The notes under the pieces were generated by a model. The model worked only from the letters and a program-made list of their open reading frames with translations. It did not search any database and was not told where the DNA came from. From positions 1-39,676 of the forward strand of contig JAYFRE010000006.1 of the NCBI GenBank assembly GCA_034926235.1: a stretch of DNA of 39,676 nucleotides, read 5' to 3'. Origin of the DNA: JAYFRE01 sp034926235. Its GTDB lineage: Bacteria; Pseudomonadota; Alphaproteobacteria; Rhodospirillales; Magnetospirillaceae. A program made the translations under genes and the position numbers. Position 1 is the first letter of the stretch. Every line of letters starts with the position of its first letter. Of the stretch, positions 1-7,594 are shown in pieces.

Positions 1-19
1 TTTTTCCTCCGTTTTCCGT

Positions 20-751
20 CTAATGGGTCAGGATTCGGGATAGGAAATGCCGGGCCCGGTCTGTCTGGGGGGCGTCGAAGAACGCCGCCGAAGCGGCGGT
101 TTCGACGATTTCACCGTTATCCATGAAGAAAACGCGGTCGGCGACCCGGCGCGCGAATCCCATTTCATGAGTGACGCACAGCATGGTCATGCCGCCGGCG
201 GCCAGTTCGGTCATCACATCCAGCACTTCGCCCACCATTTCCGGGTCCAGGGCCGAGGTGGGTTCGTCGAACAGCATGATCTCGGGGTCCAGCGCCAGCG
301 CGCGGGCGATGGCGACGCGTTGCTGCTGGCCACCGGAAAGCTGCTGCGGATGTTTCTCGATATGCCCGCCCAGCCCGACGCGCTCCAAAAGGGCGCGCGC
401 TTTCTTCTCGGCCACGGGCCGGGGCCTTCTCAGCACCTTGGTTTGGGCCAGCATGACATTGCCCAGGACCGAAAGATGGGGGAACAGCTCGAAATGCTGG
501 AACACCATGCCGACCGAGCTTCTAAGCGCACGCAGATCGTCGGTGGCCGGGGTCAGCTCGAAGCCGCCGATGGTGATACGGCCGGAATCGATTTTCTCCA
601 GGCCGTTCAGGGTCTTGATCAGCGTGCTTTTGCCCGATCCGGACGGGCCGCAGATCACGACCACCTCGCCCCGCGCGATGGTGGCCGAACAATGTTTCAG
701 GGCCTGGAAGGCTCCATAGGATTTCGAGATGTCGGCGATGCTGATGATCAT
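20..751 (-). CDS. Polar amino acid ABC transporter, ATP-binding protein
   Basis: Cytoplasmic ATPase of a polar-amino-acid (PAAT) importer, 243 aa. Walker A GPSGSGKST lies at residues 35-43, the ABC signature LSGGQQQRVAIARAL near 139, and Walker B/D-loop LFDEPTSALDPE follows directly; the switch His is in CVTHEMGFARRVADR. Length and motifs match GlnQ/GltL/AapP. Its ATG overlaps the stop of the upstream permease (ATGA), so it is the last gene of the minus-strand operon. The substrate cannot be read from the ATPase; the binding protein at 2322-3221 is the guide. No clear terminator is visible in the 19 bases left downstream. Confidence 0.95.
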   Translation of the reverse strand: MIISIADISKSYGAFQALKHCSATIARGEVVVICGPSGSGKSTLIKTLNGLEKIDSGRITIGGFELTPATDDLRALRSSVGMVFQHFELFPHLSVLGNVMLAQTKVLRRPRPVAEKKARALLERVGLGGHIEKHPQQLSGGQQQRVAIARALALDPEIMLFDEPTSALDPEMVGEVLDVMTELAAGGMTMLCVTHEMGFARRVADRVFFMDNGEIVETAASAAFFDAPQTDRARHFLSRILTH

Positions 752-1443
752 GGCCGGGCCCTTCCATAGGCAAGACGGGATTGCAGGTGTTTCACCAGAC
801 GCGACGCGGTGAAGCTGAGGACGAAATAGATCAGGCCGACGGCGATATACATCTCGATCAGCCGGTTGTCGCGCTGGGCGATCTTGCTGGCCGCGCCCAG
901 CAGATCGGTCGCCGAGATGACGTAGACCAGGGACGAATCCTGAAACAGGATGATGGTCTGGGTCAGCAGGATCGGCAGCACGTTGCGGATCGCTTGGGGA
1001 AAGATGACATAGACATAGGTCTGGCGTTTTGACAGCCCCAGCGCGTCGGCGGCCGAATATTGCCCGACCGACACCGATCGCAGCCCGGCGCGGACGATTT
1101 CGGCGAAGAAGGCGGCCTCGAACAGGACGAAAGTGATGAAGGCGGTCATGTGCGCGCCGACCGGGATCGGCCGGCCCGCGCCCTTGACCCAGCCCAACAG
1201 CCAGGGGGCGAGGAAAAAGACCCAGAACAGCACCAGGATCAGCGGCAGCGAGCGCATGACGGTGACATAGACGCTGGCCAGCGTGGAATAGACGCGGTTG
1301 GTGGACAGGCGGGCGATGGCAAGCAGGCTGCCGAAGAAGATGCCGCCCAGGAATCCTACCAGCGTGATCTGCAAGGTGAAGAAGAGCCCCTTCAAAAGAT
1401 AGGGGGCGGCGTCGATCAGGATGGAGAAATCGAGATGCATCAT
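748..1443 (-). CDS. Polar amino acid ABC transporter, inner-membrane permease (second)
   Basis: Membrane subunit of a PAAT-family importer, 231 aa from the ATG at 1443 (protein begins MMHLDFSILIDAAPYLLKG). Several hydrophobic segments are visible, with the ATPase-contacting EAA loop around EIVRAGLRSVSVGQYSAADALGLS. A much longer open frame continues upstream to 2007, but it is a shadow of the neighbouring permease; the ATGA overlap with that gene's stop (1440-1442) fixes the start. The pair of permeases resembles GltJ/GltK or GlnP heterodimers. Translation is probably coupled on both sides, since it also overlaps the ATPase start at 748-751. Confidence 0.93.
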   Translation of the reverse strand: MMHLDFSILIDAAPYLLKGLFFTLQITLVGFLGGIFFGSLLAIARLSTNRVYSTLASVYVTVMRSLPLILVLFWVFFLAPWLLGWVKGAGRPIPVGAHMTAFITFVLFEAAFFAEIVRAGLRSVSVGQYSAADALGLSKRQTYVYVIFPQAIRNVLPILLTQTIILFQDSSLVYVISATDLLGAASKIAQRDNRLIEMYIAVGLIYFVLSFTASRLVKHLQSRLAYGRARP

Positions 1444-2168
1444 GCCCGCGCCTCGTCGCCGGAACCGCCGGGCAGACGCAGGGCGCGTTCGATGCCGCGC
1501 ATCGTTCGCCAGGCGATCAGGGCGATAGTCAGATAAATCAGCGTCACGACGCCGAAGGCCTCGAAGGTGCGGAAGGTGTTCTCGCTGATTGCCTGGGCGG
1601 TGGCGGTCAGTTCGATCAGCCCGATGGTCAGCGCCACCGAGGTGTTCTTGAAGATGGTCATGAATTCGTTGGTCAGGGTCGGAATGATGATGCGGAACGC
1701 CTGGGGCAGCAGGATGTAGCGGTAGGTGCCGCCCGTCTCGAACCCTAAGGCCGCGCTGGCCTGGCTTTGTCCGCGCGCCAGGGCCTCGATGCCGGCGCGC
1801 ACCTGTTCGGCGAGCCGCGCCCCGGTATAAAGCGACAGGCAGAGCAGGGCGGGAAAGAAGCTGGCCCAGGGCGGCGGCATGCTCTTGATCGCCCGGCCGA
1901 GCGCTTCGGGCACCAGTTCCGGCACGACGAAGAACCACAGGAACATCTGCACCAAAAGCGGGACGTTGCGGAAGATCTCGACGTAGAATTGGGCCGTCTT
2001 GGCCCAAAAGCCGGTTTTCAGCGTGCGGGCTGCGCCGGCCAGCGTGCCGATGGTCAGGGCAAGGATCCAGGCGCTAAAACCCAGGGACAGGGTCCAACCC
2101 AGCCCCTGGAGAAGCCAGTCGAAATAGGTGTGTATGCCGTCTGGGGCCGTTTCAAAAAGCAGGGACAT
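1440..2168 (-). CDS. Polar amino acid ABC transporter, inner-membrane permease (first)
   Basis: First of two HisM/GltJ-like permeases, 242 aa. Its N-terminus carries a first hydrophobic helix (WLLQGLGWTLSLGFSAWILALTIGTLAG), then FRNVPLLVQMFLWFFVVPEL, and an EAA loop near EQVRAGIEALARGQSQASAALGFE. It follows the binding-protein gene after about 150 bases that hold two stem-loops (2249-2304), an arrangement often seen where the binding protein must be made in excess. It ends in an ATGA overlap with the second permease. Confidence 0.93.
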   Translation of the reverse strand: MSLLFETAPDGIHTYFDWLLQGLGWTLSLGFSAWILALTIGTLAGAARTLKTGFWAKTAQFYVEIFRNVPLLVQMFLWFFVVPELVPEALGRAIKSMPPPWASFFPALLCLSLYTGARLAEQVRAGIEALARGQSQASAALGFETGGTYRYILLPQAFRIIIPTLTNEFMTIFKNTSVALTIGLIELTATAQAISENTFRTFEAFGVVTLIYLTIALIAWRTMRGIERALRLPGGSGDEARA

Positions 2169-2248
2169 GCGGGTCGGGCCTTGTCGGGCTGATCGTTCGT
2201 GGGAAAAGAGACGTCCACGCGGTCAGATAAAACCGCCATCTCCGCCCT

Positions 2249-2304
2249 GCCGACGCGGTGTCGGCGGGGATCGAGCCCGACGGTGCAAGACCGTCCGGCT
2301 CGAT
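2249..2304 (-). other. Two stem-loops between binding-protein and permease genes
   Basis: Two hairpins in the 153-base spacer. One has arms GCCGAC/GTCGGC (2249-2254 and 2260-2265, 5-base loop). The other is longer: arms at 2270-2284 and 2290-2304 are complementary over 15 positions with one C:C mismatch and a 5-base loop. Neither is followed by a T-run on the minus strand, so they look more like RNA-stabilising or partial-termination structures than an intrinsic terminator. In binding-protein-dependent operons such structures (malE-malF, hisJ-hisQ) favour high expression of the binding protein. The structure is seen; the role is inferred. Confidence 0.5.
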
Positions 2305-2321
2305 CCGCCAAGGGATGGGCG

Positions 2322-3221
2322 TTACTGCCCGTTCGCCTTGTCGCTGGGGGTCTTGACCAGAGCCTTCAGGCCCTCGGACTGCGGGAACGCCAGATTGATG
2401 TTTTTGGGCGGGATCGGGCTTTCGAACCATTTGGTGTAAAGCCGGTCATATTCGCCCGAGGCCATCGCCGTGGTCAGGGCTTCGTTCACCAGGGCGCGGA
2501 AACCGGGATCGTCCTTGGAGAACATCAGCGCGTAAGGGTCGCTGGGAAAGGAATCGTTCAGAAAGACGAAGGCGTCGGGCTCGGTCGCGTTGGCTTTCAG
2601 TCCGGCCAGCAGGATGTCGTCTTCCATGAAGGCGGCGGCGCGGCCGGTTTGGACCAGCAGGAAGGATTCGGCATGGTCCTTGCCGGGCGTGATCTTCATG
2701 TCCAGCTTGCGGTCGGTGTTCAGCTTGGCGACGAATTGCGAGGTGTTGGTGCCCTGGGTGACCGCGACGGCCTTGCCTTTCAGCCCGTCGGTTTCCTTGA
2801 TGCCGGAATCCTTGCGGGCCAGCCATTTGAACTGCGGCGCATAGGTGGTAACCGAAAAGCCGACTTCGTTCTGGCGGGCGGCGGTGTTGGCGGTCGATCC
2901 GCATTCGATGTCCACGGTGCCGTTCTTCACCAGGGGGATGCGGTTCGAGGAATTGACCGGCTGATAGACGACCGTCAATGTCTTGCCCAGATCGGCTTCC
3001 AGCTTGGTGACGACCAGCCGGCACAGATCCATCGAAAAGCCGATCGGCTTCTGATTTTCGTCCAGATAGGAGAGGGGGACCGAGGATTCGCGGTAACCGA
3101 TGGTGATGGTTCCGCTGTCCTTGATCTTGCTCAAGGTCGGTCCCGGCGCCGCGGCGTGGGCCGTGGCTCCGATCGACAAAGCAAGCCCGCAGGCCGCTAG
3201 TCCGGTGATGATGGTTTTCAT
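2322..3221 (-). CDS. Amino acid ABC transporter, periplasmic binding protein (GltI-like)
   Basis: Secreted solute-binding protein, 299 aa from the ATG at 3221, which gives a signal peptide (MKTIITGLAACGLALSIGATAHA) and has an AAAGGA-like ribosome site just upstream. A start 10 codons earlier would overlap the aminotransferase stop and spoil the signal peptide. The mature part reads as an SBP family 3 protein (GTITIGYRESSVPLSYLDENQKPIG, then the DLCR and VDIECGSTANTAAR segments). The overall pattern most resembles glutamate/aspartate binding proteins (GltI/DEBP), but ligand identity cannot be settled from sequence alone. The gene starts 26 bases after the aminotransferase stop, in the same operon. 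Confidence 0.92.
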   Translation of the reverse strand: MKTIITGLAACGLALSIGATAHAAAPGPTLSKIKDSGTITIGYRESSVPLSYLDENQKPIGFSMDLCRLVVTKLEADLGKTLTVVYQPVNSSNRIPLVKNGTVDIECGSTANTAARQNEVGFSVTTYAPQFKWLARKDSGIKETDGLKGKAVAVTQGTNTSQFVAKLNTDRKLDMKITPGKDHAESFLLVQTGRAAAFMEDDILLAGLKANATEPDAFVFLNDSFPSDPYALMFSKDDPGFRALVNEALTTAMASGEYDRLYTKWFESPIPPKNINLAFPQSEGLKALVKTPSDKANGQ

Positions 3222-3247
3222 GGCTTGATCCGTCCTTTCTTCTCGCT

Positions 3248-4606
3248 TCAAGGGCAGGGACGCGGAAAAGCGTCCGGTCCGATCGCGCCGATGGCGGCGT
3301 CGATCGCATCGCCGAACCGCTCGACGATGGCGTCGAGATGGCTTTCGGTGACGATGAAGGGCGGCGCGAACAGGATGTGATCGCCATGGACGCCGTCGAT
3401 GGTTCCCCCCATCGGATAGATCATCAATCCCCGCGCCATCGCTTCCTTTTTCACCCGCGCGTTCAGCTTCAGCTCAGGCGCAAAGGTCGTCTTGCGTTCC
3501 CGGTCGGCGACCAGCTCGACGGCCCGGAACAGGCCCCGACCGCGGATGTCGCCGACGCAAGGATGCTGGCCCAGCCGTTCTTCCAGCTTCTGTTGGAACA
3601 ACCCGCCCATGACCCGGACATTGTCCAAAAGATGGTCGCGCCTGATGACGGTCTGCACCGCGACGCCGGCGGCGGCTGCCATGGGATGGCCCATATAGGT
3701 GTGGCCATGTTTGAACGCGCCCGATCCTTGGGCGAAAGCCTCGAAGATGCGGGACTGCATCAGCACCGCGCCGATCGGCTGGTAGCCGCCGCCCAATCCC
3801 TTGGCGATGGCCATCAGATCGGGGGCGATGCCTTCCTGCTCGACCGCGTGCAGGGTGCCGGTGCGCCCCATGCCGCACATGACCTCGTCGGCGATCAGCA
3901 GCACGCCGTATTTGTCGCAGATCGCCCGGATGCGCTTGAAATAATCGCCGACCGCCGGTACCGCGCCCGCCGTCGATCCGACTACGGTTTCGGCGACGAA
4001 GGCCATGACCTGGCTGGGACCCAGACGTAAAATCTCTTCTTCCAGCGCGTCGGCGCAGCGTTTGGCATAGGCGGCGTCGGATTCGCCCTCCTTCTGGAAG
4101 CGGTAGGCGAAGCAGGGGGCGATGTGATGAGTTTCGATCAACAGCGGGCGATAGACTTCGCGCCGCGCTTCGTTGCCGCCGGTGGCCAGCGCGCCCAGCG
4201 TGTTGCCGTGATAGCTCTGCCGCCTGGCGATGATGTGGCGGCGTTCGGGCTGGCCGGTTTCGACGAAATATTGCCGCGCCATTTTAAGCGCGGTTTCGAT
4301 CGCCTCTGACCCGCCGCTGACGAAATAGACATGATCCATGCCGGCGGGCGCGTCTTCGATCAGCATGTCCGCCAGCCGTTCGGTGATCTCGGTGGTGAAG
4401 AAGCTGGTGTGGGCGTAGGCGATTTTGTTCAACTGCTGATGCAGCGCTTCCAGGACGTCGGGATGTCCGTGGCCCAGGCAGGACACCGCCGCGCCGGACG
4501 ACGCGTCGATATAAGCCTTGCCGTTCTGGTCGAAAATCTCCACGCCCCGGCCGCCGACGGCGATGGGCATGGCGGCATTGGCCACCCTGTGGAGAATGTG
4601 GGTCAT
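3248..4606 (-). CDS. Class III PLP-dependent aminotransferase
   Basis: Transaminase of 452 aa, fold-type I, class III (often called aspartate aminotransferase family; in practice usually omega-, beta- or gamma-amino acid:pyruvate/2-oxoglutarate enzymes). Visible are the phosphate-binding SGGSEA (about 97-102), the SYHG motif (131-134), the pyridine-binding Asp240 in LLIADEVMCGMGRTG and the Schiff-base Lys269 in AIAKGLGGGYQPIGA. Its ATG overlaps the regulator's TGA (ATGA), and its Shine-Dalgarno AGGAG lies inside the regulator gene, indicating coupling. Placed between an RpiR regulator and an amino-acid importer and opposite a beta-keto acid cleavage enzyme, it plausibly turns an imported amino acid into the keto acid to be cleaved; the substrate is unknown. 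Confidence 0.92.
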   Translation of the reverse strand: MTHILHRVANAAMPIAVGGRGVEIFDQNGKAYIDASSGAAVSCLGHGHPDVLEALHQQLNKIAYAHTSFFTTEITERLADMLIEDAPAGMDHVYFVSGGSEAIETALKMARQYFVETGQPERRHIIARRQSYHGNTLGALATGGNEARREVYRPLLIETHHIAPCFAYRFQKEGESDAAYAKRCADALEEEILRLGPSQVMAFVAETVVGSTAGAVPAVGDYFKRIRAICDKYGVLLIADEVMCGMGRTGTLHAVEQEGIAPDLMAIAKGLGGGYQPIGAVLMQSRIFEAFAQGSGAFKHGHTYMGHPMAAAAGVAVQTVIRRDHLLDNVRVMGGLFQQKLEERLGQHPCVGDIRGRGLFRAVELVADRERKTTFAPELKLNARVKKEAMARGLMIYPMGGTIDGVHGDHILFAPPFIVTESHLDAIVERFGDAIDAAIGAIGPDAFPRPCP

Positions 4607-5496
4607 AATGCTCTCCTGACCGGTTTTGGGTCGAAATGAGTGTGGAGGGCGGCGAGATGGCCGTCGGTTTGACGCAAGGCCGACAGGGCTTCGTCGCCGC
4701 CACGTCCGGCGATGATCGCGCCCAGAATCTCGGCGACCGCGACACTGGGGGTCATGGCGTGGAAAAAGGATGGGGACCCGGTGGGAACGATGATCGACAC
4801 CGTGCTGCGTTGGGCCAGGGGCGAGACTTCGCTGTCGGTGACGGCGATGATCGACAGCCCCAGCGTGGCAGCGTAATCGGCCAGTTCGACCGTCATCCGG
4901 GTATAGGGCTGAACGCTGACCACGAACAGCGCGTCTTCGGGCCGGGCATGAGCCAGAGGATCGGCTCCGGTCTGGGCGATCCCGTCCAGCAGCGCGCTTT
5001 TCTCGCTGATCAGGGTCAGCATGTAATGCAAATGCCAGGCGGCGGCGTGGCTGGCGCGCAGGCCCAGCGCATAGACGCGGCGGGCACGGACCAGGATGTC
5101 GGCGGCCTGGGTCAGACGGTCCAGGGTTTCAGGCTGGCTCAGCCAATCGATCTGCTGCGACAGAGTGTGCGCCATGTCCAGCGCCAGCGCCTTGTCGCCC
5201 TTGACCTTCTGGCTGGCGACCTGGGCGGTGGCGCGTTTGGAAAAGCCGCCGATCGCGCCGTCGCGCATCGCCGCGCCATAGCGTTCGCGCACCGAATCAT
5301 AGCCGTCCAACCCCAGATATTTGGCCAGACGGGTCATGGTCGCCGGCTGCACGTCGGCCCGGCGGGCCTGTTCGCGCATCGACAGCAAGGCGACGTCGCC
5401 GGGATTGTCGAGCACGAAGCGCGCCGCCGTCTGCAATTGAGCGGACATACCGTCGTAAGCTGCGATGATTTGTTGAGCCAGAGGTCCTTGTTTCAT
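4603..5496 (-). CDS. MurR/RpiR-family transcriptional regulator
   Basis: 297-aa regulator with an N-terminal RpiR helix-turn-helix (about 1-80, including LLSMREQARRADVQPATMTRLAKYLGLDGYDSVRERY) and a C-terminal SIS sugar/ligand-binding domain (about 125-265, including YALGLRASHAAAWHLHYML and VTDSEVSPLAQRSTVSIIV). SIS-domain regulators usually sense phosphosugars, but RpiR proteins next to amino-acid genes are also common. First gene of the minus-strand operon and divergent from the BKACE gene across an AT-rich gap with an inverted repeat, so it is likely to control both directions. Whether it represses or activates is not visible. Confidence 0.92.
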   Translation of the reverse strand: MKQGPLAQQIIAAYDGMSAQLQTAARFVLDNPGDVALLSMREQARRADVQPATMTRLAKYLGLDGYDSVRERYGAAMRDGAIGGFSKRATAQVASQKVKGDKALALDMAHTLSQQIDWLSQPETLDRLTQAADILVRARRVYALGLRASHAAAWHLHYMLTLISEKSALLDGIAQTGADPLAHARPEDALFVVSVQPYTRMTVELADYAATLGLSIIAVTDSEVSPLAQRSTVSIIVPTGSPSFFHAMTPSVAVAEILGAIIAGRGGDEALSALRQTDGHLAALHTHFDPKPVRRAL

Positions 5497-5537
5497 GGGG
5501 TAAACCTTAAATCTGGTTGCGCCGGATTACAACATAT

Positions 5538-5562
5538 GTTTCATCATATCATAAAATGAACC
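5538..5562. promoter_or_regulatory. Candidate RpiR operator in divergent promoter region
   Basis: In the strikingly AT-rich gap between the regulator and the BKACE gene there is an imperfect inverted repeat, GTTTCAT at 5538-5544 and ATGAAC at 5556-5561. A weak plus-strand promoter reading TTACAA-N17-CATAAA overlaps it. Position and symmetry fit an operator shared by the divergent genes; the assignment is inference. Confidence 0.3.
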
Positions 5563-5582
5563 AAATAGATCATATAAAAGGC

Positions 5583-6437
5583 ATGGTGCACAAAATGAAT
5601 GCAAATGATGAATTGATGCCGGTTTCGCTGATCGTTTCGCCCACTGGAGGACGAAGGACAAAGGAAGATAATCCGAATATTCCATTGAAAATAAATGAAA
5701 TTACCCAGGCGGTCGCGGCTTGTGCCGATGCCGGGGCGACAATGGTCCATCTGCATGTTCGCCGCCCAGACGGACGCCATCTGCTCGATGTATCTGCCTA
5801 TTTAGACGCCATACCTTCTATCGAAAAAGCGGTCGGCGATCGTGTGCTGATCCAGATCACGACCGAATCTTTGGGGCTTTATTCACCCGCCGAGCAAGAG
5901 GCGGTGCTGCGTGCGGTGCGTCCGCCGGCGGCGTCGCTGGCCTTGCGCGAATTCCTGAAAACCCCGGCGGACGAACCGGCCTTCATCGATCTTCTGTCCT
6001 GGATGGCGCGGGAGAAGGTGGTGCCGCAAATCATCCTTTACGATCCAGAGGAAGCCAGGACCTTGGCCGATTTACGCGAACGCGGCGTTTTGCCCTGGGC
6101 GGACGTGCCGGTCCTGCTGGCCTTGGGGCGCTATCGGGCCGGACAGACATCGGCTCCGTCCGATCTGCTGCCTTTCCTGGCTTCGGACATGCCCCGTTTC
6201 GCCCATTGGAGCGTTTGCGCCTTTGGCCGCCGGGAGACGGCGGTGGTTGCGGGGGCTGCGCTGATGGGGGGGCATGCCCGGGTCGGGTTCGAGAATAATC
6301 TGTTCCTGACCGACGGGCGCATGGCCGACGGCAACGACGCCCTGGTTCGTTCCGCGCGGACCGCGATCGAGGCGTGCGGCCTCAAGGTCGGCTCGATCGG
6401 GGATCTGATGACGGCGTTCGCGCCCTACCGGGCCTGA
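5583..6437 (+). CDS. Beta-keto acid cleavage enzyme (BKACE, DUF849), divergent
   Basis: BKACE enzymes are Zn-dependent TIM barrels that condense a beta-keto acid with acetyl-CoA to give acetoacetate and a new acyl-CoA. Here (284 aa from the ATG at 5583) the metal-binding HLHVR is present (His56, His58), as is the family N-terminal segment PTGGRRTKEDNPNIPL and RVGFENN with Arg233 and Glu237. Two positions differ from what I recall of the family: the usual Glu-Asp pair near the end of the barrel is Glu-Asn (237-238), and the usual PE(I/L)E(V)FD segment is PQIILYD (148-154). Start is uncertain: TTG 5517, ATG 5583, ATG 5595 and ATG 5616 are all in frame and none has a good ribosome site. The first ~150 bases are AT-rich, unlike the rest. 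Confidence 0.88.
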   Translation: MVHKMNANDELMPVSLIVSPTGGRRTKEDNPNIPLKINEITQAVAACADAGATMVHLHVRRPDGRHLLDVSAYLDAIPSIEKAVGDRVLIQITTESLGLYSPAEQEAVLRAVRPPAASLALREFLKTPADEPAFIDLLSWMAREKVVPQIILYDPEEARTLADLRERGVLPWADVPVLLALGRYRAGQTSAPSDLLPFLASDMPRFAHWSVCAFGRRETAVVAGAALMGGHARVGFENNLFLTDGRMADGNDALVRSARTAIEACGLKVGSIGDLMTAFAPYRA

Positions 6438-6451
6438 AAAGACGGCGGAGA

Positions 6452-6480
6452 TTGCCAAGCCGGGGTGGCGGTTCTAGGCT
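6452..6480 (+). promoter_or_regulatory. Candidate promoter for the ComF-GrxC-amidase block
   Basis: TTGCCA (6452-6457), 17-base spacer, TAGGCT (6475-6480). The -35 is 5/6 to consensus, the -10 only 3/6. The ATG of the next gene starts 9 bases after the -10, so a transcript from here would be leaderless or nearly so, consistent with the absence of a ribosome site there. Confidence 0.33.
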
Positions 6481-6489
6481 GGGCCGGCC

Positions 6490-7245
6490 ATGACGTCCCC
6501 GCCGCCCGCGCCCTCGGTCTTTCTGGTTCCCGGACGGCTGTTCCGCGGGCTGATCGACCTTTTGCTGCCGCCGCGCTGCCTTGCCTGCGGCGCGGTCGTT
6601 TCCGCGCCCGGTACGCTGTGCCCGGCATGCTGGGGCCGGGTGCGATTTCTGGGGCCGCCCTGCTGCGCCTGTTGCGGCCATCCCTTCGAGATCGATCTGG
6701 GGCCGGATGCCTTATGTCCCGCCTGCCTGCGCGAACGGCCCCGCTATGGCCGCGCCCGCGCCGTTTTTTTGTATGACGAGGGCAGCCGCGCGCTGATCTT
6801 GCGTTTCAAGCATGCCGACCATACCGGCTCGGCACGGTACTTCGCCCGCTGGATGGCGCGCGCCGGGTCGGAATTGATCGAGAACGCCGACCTGCTGGTG
6901 CCGGTGCCCTTGCATCGCTGGCGGCTTTTGGCCCGGCGCTATAACCAGTCGGCGCTTCTGGCTCATGCCCTGTCGCGGCTGTGCGGCGTGCCGGCGGCGG
7001 CGGATGCCCTGACGCGGCGGCGCGACACGCCGTCGCAGGGGAAAGGCGGCCGGGATTGGCGGCGGCGGAACGTACGGGGCGCGTTCGCCGTCCGAAATCC
7101 TGGGATGGTCGCCGGGCGGCGCATCCTGCTGATCGACGATGTTCAGACCAGCGGGGCGACGCTGGAAGAATGCGCCCGGGTTCTGCTGGACAGCGGGGCC
7201 GGGAGCGTGGATGTTCTGACATTGGCGCGGGCCGAACGGGATTGA
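6490..7245 (+). CDS. ComF-family phosphoribosyltransferase-like protein
   Basis: 251 aa with the double-zinc-ribbon N-terminus typical of ComF/GntX (CLACGAVV, CPACWGR, CCACCGHPF, CPACLRERP, about residues 35-85) followed by a type I phosphoribosyltransferase-like domain: VPVPLHRWRLLARRYNQS and the PRPP-loop-like ILLIDDVQTSGATLEECA near the end. In naturally competent bacteria ComF takes part in DNA uptake; in proteobacteria its biochemical role is unsettled. It leads a same-strand block with glutaredoxin and nitrilase genes that recurs in alphaproteobacteria. There is a short G/C hairpin (7255-7267) between it and grxC. Confidence 0.93.
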   Translation: MTSPPPAPSVFLVPGRLFRGLIDLLLPPRCLACGAVVSAPGTLCPACWGRVRFLGPPCCACCGHPFEIDLGPDALCPACLRERPRYGRARAVFLYDEGSRALILRFKHADHTGSARYFARWMARAGSELIENADLLVPVPLHRWRLLARRYNQSALLAHALSRLCGVPAAADALTRRRDTPSQGKGGRDWRRRNVRGAFAVRNPGMVAGRRILLIDDVQTSGATLEECARVLLDSGAGSVDVLTLARAERD

Positions 7246-7335
7246 AGACCGGCCGGGGGCGGCCCCCCTGGCGCGGCGCGGTCCCAAACCCATATTGAGA
7301 ATGAATCGAAGCGCCATGCCGAAGGAGATGTCATC

Positions 7336-7593
7336 GTGGCCGAGATTGAAGTCTATAGCACCCGCATCTGCCCTTATTGCCAGCGCGCCAAGCGTCTTTT
7401 GCAGGCCAAGGGCGCGGCCTACCGGGAAATCCTGGTGGATGAGGAGCCCGAACTGCGGGATGCGATGATCGCGCGGGCGGGCGGGCGGCGGACCGTGCCG
7501 CAAATTTTCATCGATGGCCGCCATATCGGCGGGTTCGACGATCTGAACGCGCTCGACCGGGCCGGAGGGCTCGATCCCTTGCTGAAGGGCTGA
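7336..7593 (+). CDS. grxC: Glutaredoxin 3
   Basis: Small (85 aa) glutathione-dependent dithiol oxidoreductase. The active site CPYC is at residues 12-15; the cis-Pro (TVPQIFIDGRHIGGFDDLNAL) and the glutathione-contacting GG-D segment are intact. It starts at GTG 7336 with a good AAGGAG ribosome site 8-9 bases upstream. The stop is one base from the ATG of the nitrilase-family gene, so the two are translated together. Functions generally include ribonucleotide reductase reduction and protein deglutathionylation in the cytoplasm. Confidence 0.96.
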   Translation: MAEIEVYSTRICPYCQRAKRLLQAKGAAYREILVDEEPELRDAMIARAGGRRTVPQIFIDGRHIGGFDDLNALDRAGGLDPLLKG

Positions 7594-7594
7594 G

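Noticed and set aside
748..2007. 419-aa single open frame suggesting a long fused permease
   Set aside because: Its first half is an out-of-frame reading of the other permease. The real gene starts at 1443 with an ATGA overlap.
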